Positions 34,110 to 44,672 of a DNA stretch of 64,000 bases are shown piece after piece (position 1 is the stretch's first letter; every line of letters starts with the position of its first letter). The notes below the pieces were generated by a model, which saw only the letters and a program-made list of their open reading frames with translations, made no database searches and was not told the DNA's origin. Source of the stretch: Malacoplasma penetrans HF-2 (GTDB taxonomy: Bacteria > Bacillota_I > Bacilli_A > Mycoplasmatales > Mycoplasmoidaceae); the NCBI RefSeq assembly GCF_000011225.1, contig NC_004432.1, positions 620,001-684,000 of the forward strand, in the 5' to 3' direction. Made by a program: the position numbers and the translations under genes.

Positions 34110-34140
34110 AAAAATACTCCTTATTTTTAAAAATTTTACA

Positions 34141-34160
34141 ACTTAAACCTTGGTTTAAGT
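34141..34160. promoter_or_regulatory. Palindromic site upstream of the aldo/keto reductase
   Basis: ACTTAAACC and GGTTTAAGT are perfect 9-bp arms around TT. It lies between the aldo/keto reductase start (34109) and the end of the TetR gene (34228), where an operator for the reductase promoter would be expected. Confidence 0.6.
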
Positions 34161-34227
34161 CAACTGAAAAATATTATAAAAATTGGTTTTATTTTAAATA
34201 ATTAACTAAATTGAATATTTATCATAA

Positions 34228-34773
34228 TTACAATGTATATAAATTTCCATTGAAAAAATCAATAAGCAATGCTTCTATTTCTTGTTGACTTAATTCATTT
34301 TTATTTTTAAATATAACAAATTGTAATTGGCTAAGAGCGCCTGCTAACATTGCTGTGCTATATGGCTGAAGTTTAGAATTGCTTTTTTTAACAAAATGAT
34401 TTGTATATAGACAAATACAATTTCTTATTTCTTCAACAATAATTTCTTCTAATTGATTATTAATCAAGTTATCCAACAATTGCTTATTATCATTTCAAAA
34501 ACTAATAAATAAATTAATGATATCTTTTATTGAAATTTCATTATTTAAACTTAATTCTTTAAATTGTTTTTCATATTCTCTTTTTAAACAATAATGTAAA
34601 ATTTCACTCTTACTTTCAAAAACATTATAAAAAGTTTGTCTTGATAATTTTGCATATTCACATAAGTCACTAATTGTTATGTTTATATATTTCTCTTTTA
34701 TTAATAGATTCATTAATGCATCTGCTAAAAAATTCATTGAAGCTTTAGCACTAACATTATTACCTTCGTACAT
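34228..34773 (-). CDS. TetR/AcrR-family transcriptional regulator
   Basis: 181 aa. Residues about 8-55 form the TetR DNA-binding domain, with helix-turn-helix ITISDLCEYAKLSRQTFYNV followed by FESKSEILHYCL. The C-terminal ligand-binding half is divergent, as usual. AGGAG precedes ATG 34773. It is divergent from the CrtC/AttH-like gene, and the shared 133-bp interval has repeated sites, the usual arrangement for autoregulation and control of the divergent gene. Confidence 0.92.
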
Positions 34774-34783
34774 ATTTACTCCT

Positions 34784-34889
34784 AAAACTTTTACACAAAA
34801 CATATAAATGTATAAGTTAGCTTTTAAATATTGACATATGTAAAAGTTTTCCTAAAATTATATTTAAAATTTAGACAAATGTCAAAGTT
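34784..34889. promoter_or_regulatory. Candidate TetR operators in divergent promoter region
   Basis: Two direct repeats, GACATATGTAAAAGTT (34833-34848) and GACAAATGTCAAAGTT (34874-34889), are spaced 41 bp, about four helical turns. The left site also forms a 12-bp inverted repeat with AAAACTTTTACA at 34784-34795. The sites lie between the divergent starts at 34773 and 34907, consistent with repressor binding over both promoters. Confidence 0.6.
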
Positions 34890-34906
34890 AGAATTTGGAG
34901 AACTTT

Positions 34907-35995
34907 ATGAAAAAAGCTTTCATTGTTAAAAGTGAACAAGGATATAAAAAGTTAAATTTAACTAAAACAATTCAATTGTGAGAAGATGGTTTAAGAACTA
35001 CAGGTAAAAGGGGTGAATATGAGTGATGATACTATGATGCAAAAATGGATGATGGATCAACTCTAGTAATAACTTTTTTTACAACCAATCCAACAAACAC
35101 AAAAGGAGGATTTAATCCTAACATTAAAATAGAATTTACTAGAAGAGATGGATCTAAAGTTAGTGATTTAATATATGTTGATAAAAAAGATTGTTATTTT
35201 AATAAAAATAAATGTGAAGTTAAAATGAAAGACAATTTTTTTATTGGGGATTTAAATAAATATTATATATATGTTAGGTCACCAAAAATAGAAGCAAATA
35301 TAGAACTAAGTGCAAATGTGAAATCATGAAGACCTGAAACTGGATTTCAACAATTTGGAGAAAAAGAATATTTTGCTTGGTTACCTTCAGTTCCAGAAGG
35401 AAAAACAAAAGCAACTATAAGAATTGACAACTCAATAGAAGAATTTTTAGGAACAGGATACCATGATCATAATTGAGGTAATACCTCAATGTTGAAATTA
35501 TTACATCATTGATATTGAGGGAGAGCAAAAGTTGGTCCTTATACTGTTATTAGTTGTTTTTTAACAACAGTTAAAAAATATGGATATACAAAATTCCCTA
35601 TTTTTATGATTGCAAATGAAGATAAATTAATTTGTGATGATGCTAATAATATTAATTTTTATACTGAAGAAAAACAGTTAAGCAATACAACAGGTAAATG
35701 ATATGATAATAAACTTGTATATGACTACAATGGAGTTGAAGGACATTATAAAATCACATATGTTGTGAAAGAAATTATTTCAAGTTTTTCCCTATTAGAA
35801 GATGAAGGAAAGAAACCTCAAAAATTTAAAAGAACTCTTGTTAATATTTTTGGATTAGACCCAACGTATGATCGCTTTAATGGAGAAGTAATATTTGAAA
35901 AAATAGAAAATAATGTTGTTGTTGAGAAACATGTAAATAATGCAACTTGAGAATTAATGCATTTTAGAAAAGACAAGAAAAATAAACAAGTTTAA
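34907..35995 (+). CDS. CrtC/AttH-like lipocalin-fold protein
   Basis: 362 aa with GGAG before ATG 34907 and no signal peptide. EYEWWYYDAKMDDGSTLVIT near residue 38 and GTGYHDHNWG with HHWYWGRA near residue 185 match the pattern of the hydroxyneurosporene synthase (CrtC)/AttH family, two lipocalin-like domains that bind hydrophobic substrates; members include hydratases, isomerases and Diels-Alderases. In-frame TGA encodes most of its Trp, so it is adapted to this genome. It is unexpected in this lineage. It probably acts on a lipid or terpenoid, with the MFS gene 183 bp downstream. Confidence 0.7.
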
Positions 35996-36177
35996 TAAAA
36001 ATTTGATTACTATACTCAAGAAAACAATCATTTATAAATTAGTTTATTAATTATCAAGTAGCAAAATGAAATAAAGGTTATTTGTATTTTTAATAATTAT
36101 CAATAAATTACTAATCTCTTTTAGATTAAAAGTTTTAAAATATCAATTAATAATTTTTAAAAGGAATAAAAGATAAC

Positions 36178-37749
36178 ATGAAAAACTTATCTTTTGGTTT
36201 TAAAAATAAAGATACTAAAAGTATTAACCAAAAAACACTTACTCTAATGTGGTCATTGATGTTTTTAGGTTATTTACTTTTTGTATTACAGTGATATTCA
36301 ATTATTAACTTTGGTTCAGGATGAGGGCAAGCTTTTTTTGAAAATAATAGACAATCAATATTGGTATCTTCTGTTCCGAATTGGATGATAACTTTTGGTA
36401 GATCAATCGGATCAATATTAGCAGGTTATTTTATTGCTAAGTTAGGTCACAAATATGCTGTAGTATTTTGTTTAACTTTAATGGTTGTTTCATTTCCTTT
36501 TATTATCATTGCTCAAAACCAATCATGAAACTCTTTATCAATAGCAGGTGGTGCTTCAATTACTCATGATGGAGTTTACGAAACTGCAGTATTAGGATTT
36601 AGTTTGTTTGTAATATTTAGAGTATTTTTAGCAATTGGTGGAACAACTTTAATAGTTTATACAAATTCTGTGATTGCAAAAATGAATCAAAATAAAAAAA
36701 GTAAATATATTGCTAGTAATACTTTTGGTTTAAATATCGGAGCAATTTTAGCAAATGTATTTTTTATTATCCCAGAAGTTAGAAGTGCAGTAACTAATAA
36801 TTATGTTTGGACTATTGTCTTATCTATTCCAATTATTTTGATATCATTAATTTCCATCATATATTTACTATTTGGAATAGAAGTTGTAGCCAAAGATAAT
36901 AAATCTCAAACTGAGTTTACAGATAATAAAAAACATACAATAAAAAGTGTTTTAAAAATCAAAGAGAATTATTCTTTGTATTGTATATTTGGAATTTATT
37001 TATTTTCTTTAGTTTTCTCAACTGGAAGTGGATTCAGAAATTTCATAGAACAATCTCCTGCTAATGTTGCATATTTAATAAGTGTTAATCAAACTTCAAT
37101 TGCATCTGGTTATTATGCTTTTGTATGGCCTTTATTTATATGTGTATTAATGTTTTCTTATGTTGCAAGTGCTTTTACTTTAACTAAATTCAATAAAACT
37201 AGTTTTAATAGAAAAACATATATTGCCACATTATTAGGAACTGGAATGTTATTTTTATTGATTGCTTATTTAGTGGTTTATTTCTTTGGATATAGCAATT
37301 ATTTTGCTTTATTTTTCTTTTATATATTCACTTTTATAGCAGGTGCATTTTTATGAGGTGCACAGCCAATAATTTTTTATATCCCTCAACAACAAAAACA
37401 AGCTGATGCAAATTATGTTGGAACAACAGCAGGTTTAGCTTGGGGTATTGGATATCTTTTATATACATTATTAGATGCATCTTTAAGTTCTATAGCCACA
37501 TATGTTGTAGAGGAACAATTTTCAAACAAAATTAATAATGCTTTATCTAACCCAAACTACTCATATTCAATAAATACAGGCCCTGTAATTATGTTTGTTT
37601 TATTTTGAATCATTCTATTATTCTTTTTTGTTTGTATTTATTTTTTACCTAGCACTGGTTATAAAAAAGATAATCAATTTATTGAATTCAAAAATAAATG
37701 AAATCCTTTAAATATCAATCACTGAAAATTTAAAAACTTTTATATTTAA
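36178..37749 (+). CDS. MFS transporter
   Basis: 523 aa with about 12 membrane segments. An N-terminal LMFLGYLLFVLQWYSIINFG span is followed by the MFS loop signature region FGRSIGSILAGYFIAKLGHKY and a central hydrophilic loop around residue 240-260. AAAAGGA precedes ATG 36178. Five of its twelve Trp codons are TGG, more than in neighbouring genes, where nearly all are TGA. This may reflect recent acquisition or relaxed code bias. Substrate not predictable; by context it could export or import the compound handled by the upstream CrtC/AttH-like protein. Confidence 0.9.
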
Positions 37750-37866
37750 AATAACAATTAAATTTATTAACATTTGGTTATAAAAGCAAAGTTATTGCAG
37801 TGTAAATTTATATTTAAAAAAAATATTTTTTAAATATAATATTTTTTGTAATAAAAAGGAATAATT

Positions 37867-39516
37867 ATGAATAGTAATAGAAGTGAGAACTCCTATTCAA
37901 TTGATTTTAATGAAGTAAAGCAATCTGTTAATGTTGGCAAAAAAAAGATAAGCTTTATTTCAGCAATATTAATAGTTATTGGTAGTTGTATTGGTTCTGG
38001 AATATTCTTGAAATCAAGTTCTATATTATCAAATACTTGATACTCATTACCATTATCAATTACTACATGAGTAGTTTCTGCAATTGCAGTTATTGCAATG
38101 TCATTAGCACTAATAGAAATTACTTCAGTTAAATCTAATAATCTTGGGATGATTGGATGAGTTAAAAATTTTAATAAGAAATTTGTTTACAAGGCTTGTA
38201 AAAACTTCATGTTTTTTATTTACACACCTTTATCTTTTTTCTTTATGCCACTATATGTATTAAATTCATTTCAGGATGCTTTAACTGCTTTTGGAGCTTC
38301 TAATAATTTTGGTACTAGTGTAGATTTTTTAATATGATCTTTTATAGCAATATTAATATCTGCATGATTTATTTTTTCAAGTGGATTAAATGCTAAAACA
38401 GGTAACATTCAAAATTGAATTATTACATCAATAAAATTCTTCCCAATAGTTATTATTATTGTTTTAGGCTTCTATATTGCAATTGCTAATAACATTGGTA
38501 ATGATATTGTTGTAACACCTGATAGTTCACAAAAAGATCCTACATCTTTTGCAGGGATTTCTCCTGTAGTTGGAATGTTTATCTCATTTGGTGCAATCTT
38601 TTTTGCATATGATGGTTTCTATTTTTCTAATGGAGTTATGACTGAAATGGAAACCCCAAAGAAAGCTTCATTTGCATTAATTATAGGTTTATCAATCACT
38701 ACAATAATTTATTTATTAATAGCAATTGCTATGACATTTTCAAACCCTAAAAGTGGAAGCTTAAATGATTTTAGTAAGTTCTTACAAACGAAAAATGCTT
38801 CTTGAGTTTTTGGAATAGTTAATTTAATGGTTTCAATTGGAATCTGTGGAATTATTAATGGGTTATCAATGTGAGCAACTAGATTTGCAGAAGACTTAAT
38901 TAAATCTGGTGAATTAGTTCTATTTTATAAATATTCAAATAAATTAAATCCACATAGACCAATTGTTGGTTCAATTTATACAGCTATTATTGCTTTAATA
39001 ATGTTTGTTATATTTGCTTTAATTGGTGGATTAGCATATACACCTGGTGGGTATGTAGATGGATATGATGCAGCAGGATATAACAGTATGGCAAAGCTAT
39101 TGAACTTTGCTGATTTAATGGGAAACTGAACTTCTATCTTAGTATTTGCTTTTATTGTTGCTGCTATATTTTCATGTTTAATGAATAGAAAAACAAATAG
39201 GATAAAAGTTGTTAAATATAAATATTTTGTTCCTGTTGCTATAACTTCAATTTTAATTGTTGGGTTTGGAACAGCTATTCAATTTGCTTCACCATTTATT
39301 GATGTTATTATGATGGCAGTTCCAAGCATTAGAGCTCAACTAACACAAGAAGATATTATTGGTAGAATTATGTTGATTGTTGTCCTTGTAGTTTTTATAA
39401 TTGCAATGATTGTTCCAAGTGTTTTTGATTATGACTCAAAGTTTCTTCAAACAAAATTTAAATTTAATGTATTTAAAAATGAAGATGGTTTAGATCAAGT
39501 AGATTTAATTGGTTAG
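37867..39516 (+). CDS. APC-family amino acid permease
   Basis: 549 aa with about 12 membrane spans. The first span contains VIGSCIGSGIFLKSSSIL, the Gly-rich substrate-binding motif of the amino acid-polyamine-organocation superfamily. Later FAYDGFYFSNGVMTEMETPKKA corresponds to the conserved TM6-TM7 region. AAAAGGAA precedes ATG 37867. An A/T palindrome lies 30 bp upstream (about 37808-37838), so the gene may have its own promoter apart from the MFS gene. Cytoplasmic tail is charged. Confidence 0.92.
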
Positions 39517-39530
39517 TATAAAATTAAAAA

Positions 39531-39569
39531 AATCAAATGATATTATCTATGTCATTTGAGTTTTTGTTT
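39531..39569. terminator. Bidirectional terminator between APC permease and rlmH
   Basis: Arms TCAAATGA and TCATTTGA around an 11-base loop, with A run on the left and T run on the right, sited between two convergent genes. Confidence 0.8.
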
Positions 39570-40043
39570 TTACTTATGATACTTTGTATTATTTAAAATA
39601 CTAAATGCCCTATAAATTTGTTCTAACAATATTAATCTGAAAATTTGATGGTTAAAAGTAAGTTCAGAAAAAGATAATTTAAGATTAAATTTATTCTTAA
39701 TGGATTCACTTATTCCGTGTGAACTCCCTATATAAAAATTAATATCTTTTGAAATTATTAAATTTTGGTTAATTGAATTAGCGAATTTAATAGAATCCAT
39801 TTGAACTCCTTTTATATCTAAAAGAACATTAAAGGAGTTTTCTAAGTATGGAATAAGTTTTTTAGATTCTTTCTTTAATGCTTCTTCAATCTCTCCAATA
39901 CTATTTTCATTATTGATTTTTTCTTCAGATAATTCAACTATAGTTAGATTTGTAAAATGATTTATTTTAGAAAGATATTCATTTATTAATGCTGTTATAT
40001 TTTTATCTTTAATTTTTCCAAAACAGATTATTTTAATTTTCAT
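39570..40043 (-). CDS. rlmH: 23S rRNA pseudouridine-1915 N3-methyltransferase
   Basis: RlmH, a small SPOUT methylase, acts on the assembled 70S ribosome at pseudouridine 1915. The 157-aa product has the SPOUT knot residues FYIGSSHGISESI and the C-terminal HQIFRLILLEQIYRAFSILN typical of the family. The 8-bp gap from the upstream HAD gene indicates a two-gene unit. Confidence 0.95.
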   Translation of the reverse strand: MKIKIICFGKIKDKNITALINEYLSKINHFTNLTIVELSEEKINNENSIGEIEEALKKESKKLIPYLENSFNVLLDIKGVQMDSIKFANSINQNLIISKDINFYIGSSHGISESIKNKFNLKLSFSELTFNHQIFRLILLEQIYRAFSILNNTKYHK

Positions 40044-40051
40044 ATTTTTTA

Positions 40052-40870
40052 TTATTTAAAGTTTTTAAAAATAAAATCAGCAACTCCATTTTCACTACAA
40101 GTTAAATCAGTTACAAATTTTGCATGTTTTGAAACTTCAGGTTTTGCATTTTTTAATGCTACAGAATTTTTAAATGTTTGGAACATTTTTATATCATTCT
40201 CATTATCTCCAAACACTATTACTTCATCATTGTTTCCATTAAATGATTTAACAACAAATTCTATTCCATATGCTTTATCTGCTTCACTATTAAAAATGTC
40301 CATTACATTCGCTTGAGAAGAAGCACAAGTTATTCCATCTACTTTATTAACAAGTTCTTCAATTTTCTTCTTATCATTTTCATCTTTAAATGAAACTAAT
40401 ATTTTTAAAAACTTTTTATTTTTAAAAAATTCTAAGTCTTTAACCTCTTTAAAATCGAAGTCAATTTCAAATCCAATAGTTTTAGCCATATTAGATAACT
40501 TTTCATAATACATGTGTTTAATATCACTAAAATAAACACCTTCTTGTGCATATACTAGAAAATCTATCTGATGAGATACTAAATAATCAAATAAGATATT
40601 TGCACTTTTAGGAAATGGTCTTTCTAATAAAACATTCTTTTTTTCATCAACTACAAAAGATCCGTTTATACAAATAAAAGGTAAATTAGTTTTTATTCTA
40701 TCTTGATATGGAACTACAAAATAAGGGCTTCTTCCTGTTGCTATCCCAACTTTTACCCCTTTTGATTGAAGGTGTTGGAATGCTTTTATAGTTTCTTCAG
40801 ATATTGTTTTATTGTTTGGAATTAAAGTTCCATCCAAATCAAAATAAGCATATTTTACATTACTAAACAT
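40052..40870 (-). CDS. Cof-type HAD hydrolase
   Basis: 272 aa with motif I YFDLDGTLIPNN (nucleophile Asp) and motif IV VFGDNENDIKMFQ. The type IIB cap lies between. ATG 40870 is chosen because GGAG lies six bases upstream; ATGs further upstream in frame lack this. A paralogue is at 11567-12466. Likely sugar-phosphate phosphatase, substrate unknown. Confidence 0.92.
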   Translation of the reverse strand: MFSNVKYAYFDLDGTLIPNNKTISEETIKAFQHLQSKGVKVGIATGRSPYFVVPYQDRIKTNLPFICINGSFVVDEKKNVLLERPFPKSANILFDYLVSHQIDFLVYAQEGVYFSDIKHMYYEKLSNMAKTIGFEIDFDFKEVKDLEFFKNKKFLKILVSFKDENDKKKIEELVNKVDGITCASSQANVMDIFNSEADKAYGIEFVVKSFNGNNDEVIVFGDNENDIKMFQTFKNSVALKNAKPEVSKHAKFVTDLTCSENGVADFIFKNFK

Positions 40871-41024
40871 GTTGTACTCCATAATCATTAATAACAATAT
40901 AATTTTAAAGTTAATTGATAATTTTAATTATTAATTTATGTTTATCATATTTTTAAAATGATTATTAATAATAAGCAAAGTTTATATAAAATAATATAGA
41001 TAAATAACATAGTAAAGATAATAT

Positions 41025-42074
41025 ATGAAAAAGATAATTATATTCGGTGGAACTTTTGATCCAATTCATAAAGGACATATTGAGATTGCTAAAAAAGCTA
41101 TAAAAAAAGTAAAAGCAGATAGACTTTTTTTTGTGCCATGTAACCAACATCCAGATTCAAAAGATATTTCAGCATCTAAGCAAGAAAGATTAGATATGAT
41201 AAATCTTTCAATTCAAAATATGCCTGAATTTGAAATATGTGAATTTGAATTAAATAATGATCAACCATCTTTTACCATCAACACAATTAGATACTTTAAA
41301 GAGCAATACTCTAATTGTTTGATTTATTTATTAATTGGTTATGATCAATTAATAAATTTTAAAACATGACATAATTATCAAGAGATTTTAGATTATGTAA
41401 ATATTATTAGTCATGTAAGAAAAGTTAATAAAGAAGAATTAGAAAAAGTAGATTTTCCATTTATTAAAATTGGAAATAAAAATATTGATGCTGCTTCAAG
41501 AGAATTAAAGATTAATCCAAATAGAAAATATTTAAATGATAAGGTTATTAACTATATTAATGAGAATTGTGTTTATGCATATGATAGATTAAAACTTGTG
41601 ATGTCTGAATATCGTTTAAACCACTGCATTGAAACTGCCAACATTGCTAAAGAAATTGCTTTAAAGCATAAGTTATATCCACTTGTGAAAAAAGCATATG
41701 TTGCAGGTTATTATCATGATTATGCAAAAGAATTTGATAAAGACAAACAAATCAAAATTGCTAAAAAACTAAAAATAAAAAAATATCCTTCTTGAAAAGT
41801 TTTACATGGACCAGTAGCAACTTACTATATGGAAAAATATTTTTTAATAGATGATTATCAAATAATAACAGCTATTAAAAATCATACTGTTCCTCAAGAT
41901 TTTTCAACTCTTACTAAAATAATTTTTATAGCAGATAAAATTGCACCAAGAGACGATGAAGCAAAGAAAATAAGAAAAGACTGAACAAAAACAGCTTTTA
42001 AAGATATTGATAAATGTTTTAAAGACATTATTGATTTTTATGAAGGTTTTTACCAAAACAATATAGTTAAATAA
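41025..42074 (+). CDS. nadD: NadD-YqeK fusion: nicotinate-nucleotide adenylyltransferase plus HD hydrolase
   Basis: 349 aa. Residues 1-185 are NadD (GGTFDPIHKGHIEIA near the start, ISHVRK later), making deamido-NAD from nicotinate mononucleotide. Residues about 190-345 are a YqeK-type HD phosphohydrolase (NHCIETANIAKEIA, GYYHDYAKEF, ADKIAPRD), a family known to hydrolyse diadenosine tetraphosphate. The two are separate genes in most Firmicutes but fused in several mollicutes. mtnN starts 11 bp downstream. Confidence 0.95.
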
Positions 42075-42085
42075 ATGGATAGATA

Positions 42086-42772
42086 ATGATAGGTTTTATA
42101 ATTGCATTAGAAGAAGAAATTACTTCTATTAAAGATATTGATAAAAATATTAAAGTATATCAAACAGACTTTTTTAAATACTATTTATTTTCTAAAAATA
42201 ACATAGATTTTGTTCTAGTTTTTAGTGGTGTTGGTAAAGCGAATGCAGCTGCATGTTGTTTAGAGATAATTAAAACTTTTTCATTAACAAAACTTATTAA
42301 TATTGGGGTTTGTGGTGTTAATAAGAAAGATATCAAAACTGATGATGTTTTACTATTATCTAGAAACTATTACTTAGATGTAGATGCTACAGAATTTGGT
42401 TATAAATATGGTCAAGTTCCAAAAGAAAAAGAATACTTTGAAAATAATAATAAATTAAATAGTGATATTAAATCTATTTTTGAAGTTAATGAAATTAATT
42501 ATAAAGAATGTTATGGTGGAACATCAGATTCTTTTATCACATTAATGAACATTGATAAACTTAATAAAGAAGTTTTTAATATAGTGTCAGCAATTGATAT
42601 GGAAGCAACTGCAATTAACCAAATTGCTAGTAAAACAAAAATAGATACTGCTTTTATAAAAATTGTTTCAGATAATATTTTAGAAGAAAAAAATAAGTAT
42701 ACTGAAAATCAAATTAGTTGACCTAAAACTGTAACAAATATTATTAATTTAATTACAAACAATATTAAATAA
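42086..42772 (+). CDS. mtnN: 5'-methylthioadenosine/S-adenosylhomocysteine nucleosidase
   Basis: 228 aa. It hydrolyses MTA and SAH, removing inhibitory products of SAM use. Motifs: IIALEEEI at the start, SGVGKANAAACC, and the catalytic AIDMEATAINQIA with a later SDN. In an operon with nadD-yqeK. Its stop codon lies inside the stem of the terminator. Confidence 0.95.
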
Positions 42773-42798
42773 ACCAAGATTTATTTAATATTGTTTTT
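42761..42798 (+). terminator. Terminator overlapping the mtnN stop codon
   Basis: A 13-bp perfect stem (AATATTAAATAAA / TTTATTTAATATT), 6-base loop and T run. The left arm contains the last codons and stop of mtnN. Confidence 0.9.
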
Positions 42799-42833
42799 TA
42801 ATAACAAACATATTAGTAAATTTATTTATAAAC

Positions 42834-44165
42834 TTAGATGGTTTTTTCTAAGATATTTGGTTCCAATAAAAAATCTAATAACCCAATGTGAAGAACACCA
42901 TTTTCATCATAGTAGTTAGTTATTGATTCATACTCAATTATTATTTTAGTAAATGTGTCTTTAATTTTTAAAAGACCTTTAGACTCAGAAACTTCTTTCT
43001 CGTAATTATTCATATTGTATGTTGATTGAATGTAATATCTTTTGCTTGCCAAATTAGCTACAAAATCTACTTCAAGATTTTTTTTGATATTTTTATTGTC
43101 TTTATTTTTTTCTCATATAGGTAAATAACCTATATCAACGCTATACCCTCTTCTAGTTAATTCATTGTAGATAATTGTTTCCATGAGAAACCCTCTATCT
43201 AATTGTCTAAAATCTAAACAAGCATTTCTTAATCCTGTATCTATAAAATAGTATTTATATAGATTCTTTGCATATTTTTTACCTGAAATATCATATCTAA
43301 TAGATTTGTTAATTAAGAAGCTATCTGTAAAACAATTAATGTATTTGTCTAATATTTTCCAAGAAATAGTTTTATCAAATTCTGATTTAAATGTGTTTGT
43401 TAAATTTAATGTATTAGTTAAAGAACCCATAGTACTAGATAAAATCTTTAAAAGATTTTCAATAACAATATCATTTTCTAATTTATTTTTTTCTACTATG
43501 TCTTTTAAATAAGTTAATTTAAACAAATCCTTAAGGTATTTTGTTTTATCAATTTCACTCTCTATATTTAAAATATTAGGCATTCCACCATATAACAGAT
43601 ACTCATTTCAAGCTTTGTTTTTATCATCATCTTTTAATTCTTTATAAGAGTTGTAAAACTCACTAAATGACAAAGGAAAGACTTTTATTTCTCAACTTCT
43701 TCCTCTAAATTCAGTTAAAACATCTTTACTCAACATTTTAGAATTACTTCCTGTTACATAAACATTAACATTTGGATAGTCATATAAAATTTGATTTAAA
43801 ATGCTATAGAAATTAGATTCTATTTTAACTTTTTGGTCAGTATCTTTAACCTTTAAATATTTATTAACAGATAGGCAAAGCTGTATTTCATCAATAAATA
43901 AAAATGTCTTTTTATCTTTAGGTAGAACCTCTAATAAAAAATCCATTAATTTATCAGGTGATCTTAGATGTTCATTTACCTTTTTATCCAATTGGATTAT
44001 TATAATTTGATCTTCATTTATACCTTTAGAAATTAAATAATTTTTAAAGATGTTATTTAATAGATAACTTTTCCCACATCTTCTAATGCCAGTAATCACT
44101 TTTATCAAATTGTTATCAATTGAAGAAACTAATTGTTTTAAATAACTATCTCTTTTTATTTCCAT
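42834..44165 (-). CDS. AAA ATPase with C-terminal DUF4143-type nuclease-like domain
   Basis: 443 aa. Walker A is GIRRCGKSYLL (about 25-35), Walker B is FLFIDEIQLC (about 90), and sensor VYVTGSNSKMLSKD follows. The C-terminal region carries DTGLRNACLDFRQ, GFLMETIIYNELTRRGY and LEVDFVA, the layout of the DUF4143 PD-(D/E)xK-like domain. Proteins of this kind are common, often multicopy, and of unknown role; toxin-antitoxin or defence links have been suggested. Its promoter region holds unusual tandem repeats. One TGA-coded Trp in RGRSWEIK. Confidence 0.9.
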
Positions 44166-44672
44166 TTTCTAACCTAATACAACAATATTTAGTAATATTT
44201 TAGTATTTAAAAACAATTTTTGGGAAAAAGTTGTTGGTTTTCCAATACTTTTTTCCTAAAAATTAATAAATTATATAAAAAATGGGAAAAAGTTATTGGT
44301 TTTCCAATACTTTTTTCCTAAAAATATACTTTTTTTAGCACAATAGCTTAAAACAGGTGATTTCCTTAAACTAATTCCAAACATTTTTTTAAAATGTTAT
44401 ATTTTTTTAAATCCCTCTTTATATTGAATACTGTTTGCCAATACTATAAAAATTCATAGTATAAAAAAATATAGTAAATTACTATAAAAATTTATACTAT
44501 AAAAAATTATAGTTATATATCTCAAGACCAGTAATGTATTATCTTTTCATAAACATAATATTTATGAGGCAATAAAAAAATATTTTAAAATTTAAAAAAA
44601 ATATATGAAAGTTAAACTGCACTTTAAGAATTAAAATTAATAATGTATTTTAATTGTTTGAAAGGTATATGT
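44166..44672. other. Divergent intergenic region with two tandem duplications
   Basis: A 507-bp gene-free interval. A 43-bp unit (44221-44263) is repeated at 44283-44325 with one difference; each copy contains the hairpin GGAAAAAGT / ACTTTTT and TTGG-TTTT-CCAA. A 38-bp unit (44443-44480) is repeated, imperfectly, at 44481-44518, built on ACTATAAAAATT. The first pair lies near the ATPase promoter, the second nearer the alcohol dehydrogenase. They may be regulatory sites or simple slippage products. Confidence 0.7.

Noticed and set aside
32181-37749. The whole 32-38 kb segment as a transferred island by TGG usage
   Set aside because: Checking codons by eye, only the MFS gene has a clear excess of TGG; the reductase, peroxidase and CrtC/AttH-like genes are mostly TGA.
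44221-44518. Repeats considered as a CRISPR array
   Set aside because: Only two copies of each unit, no regular spacers, and no cas gene nearby.
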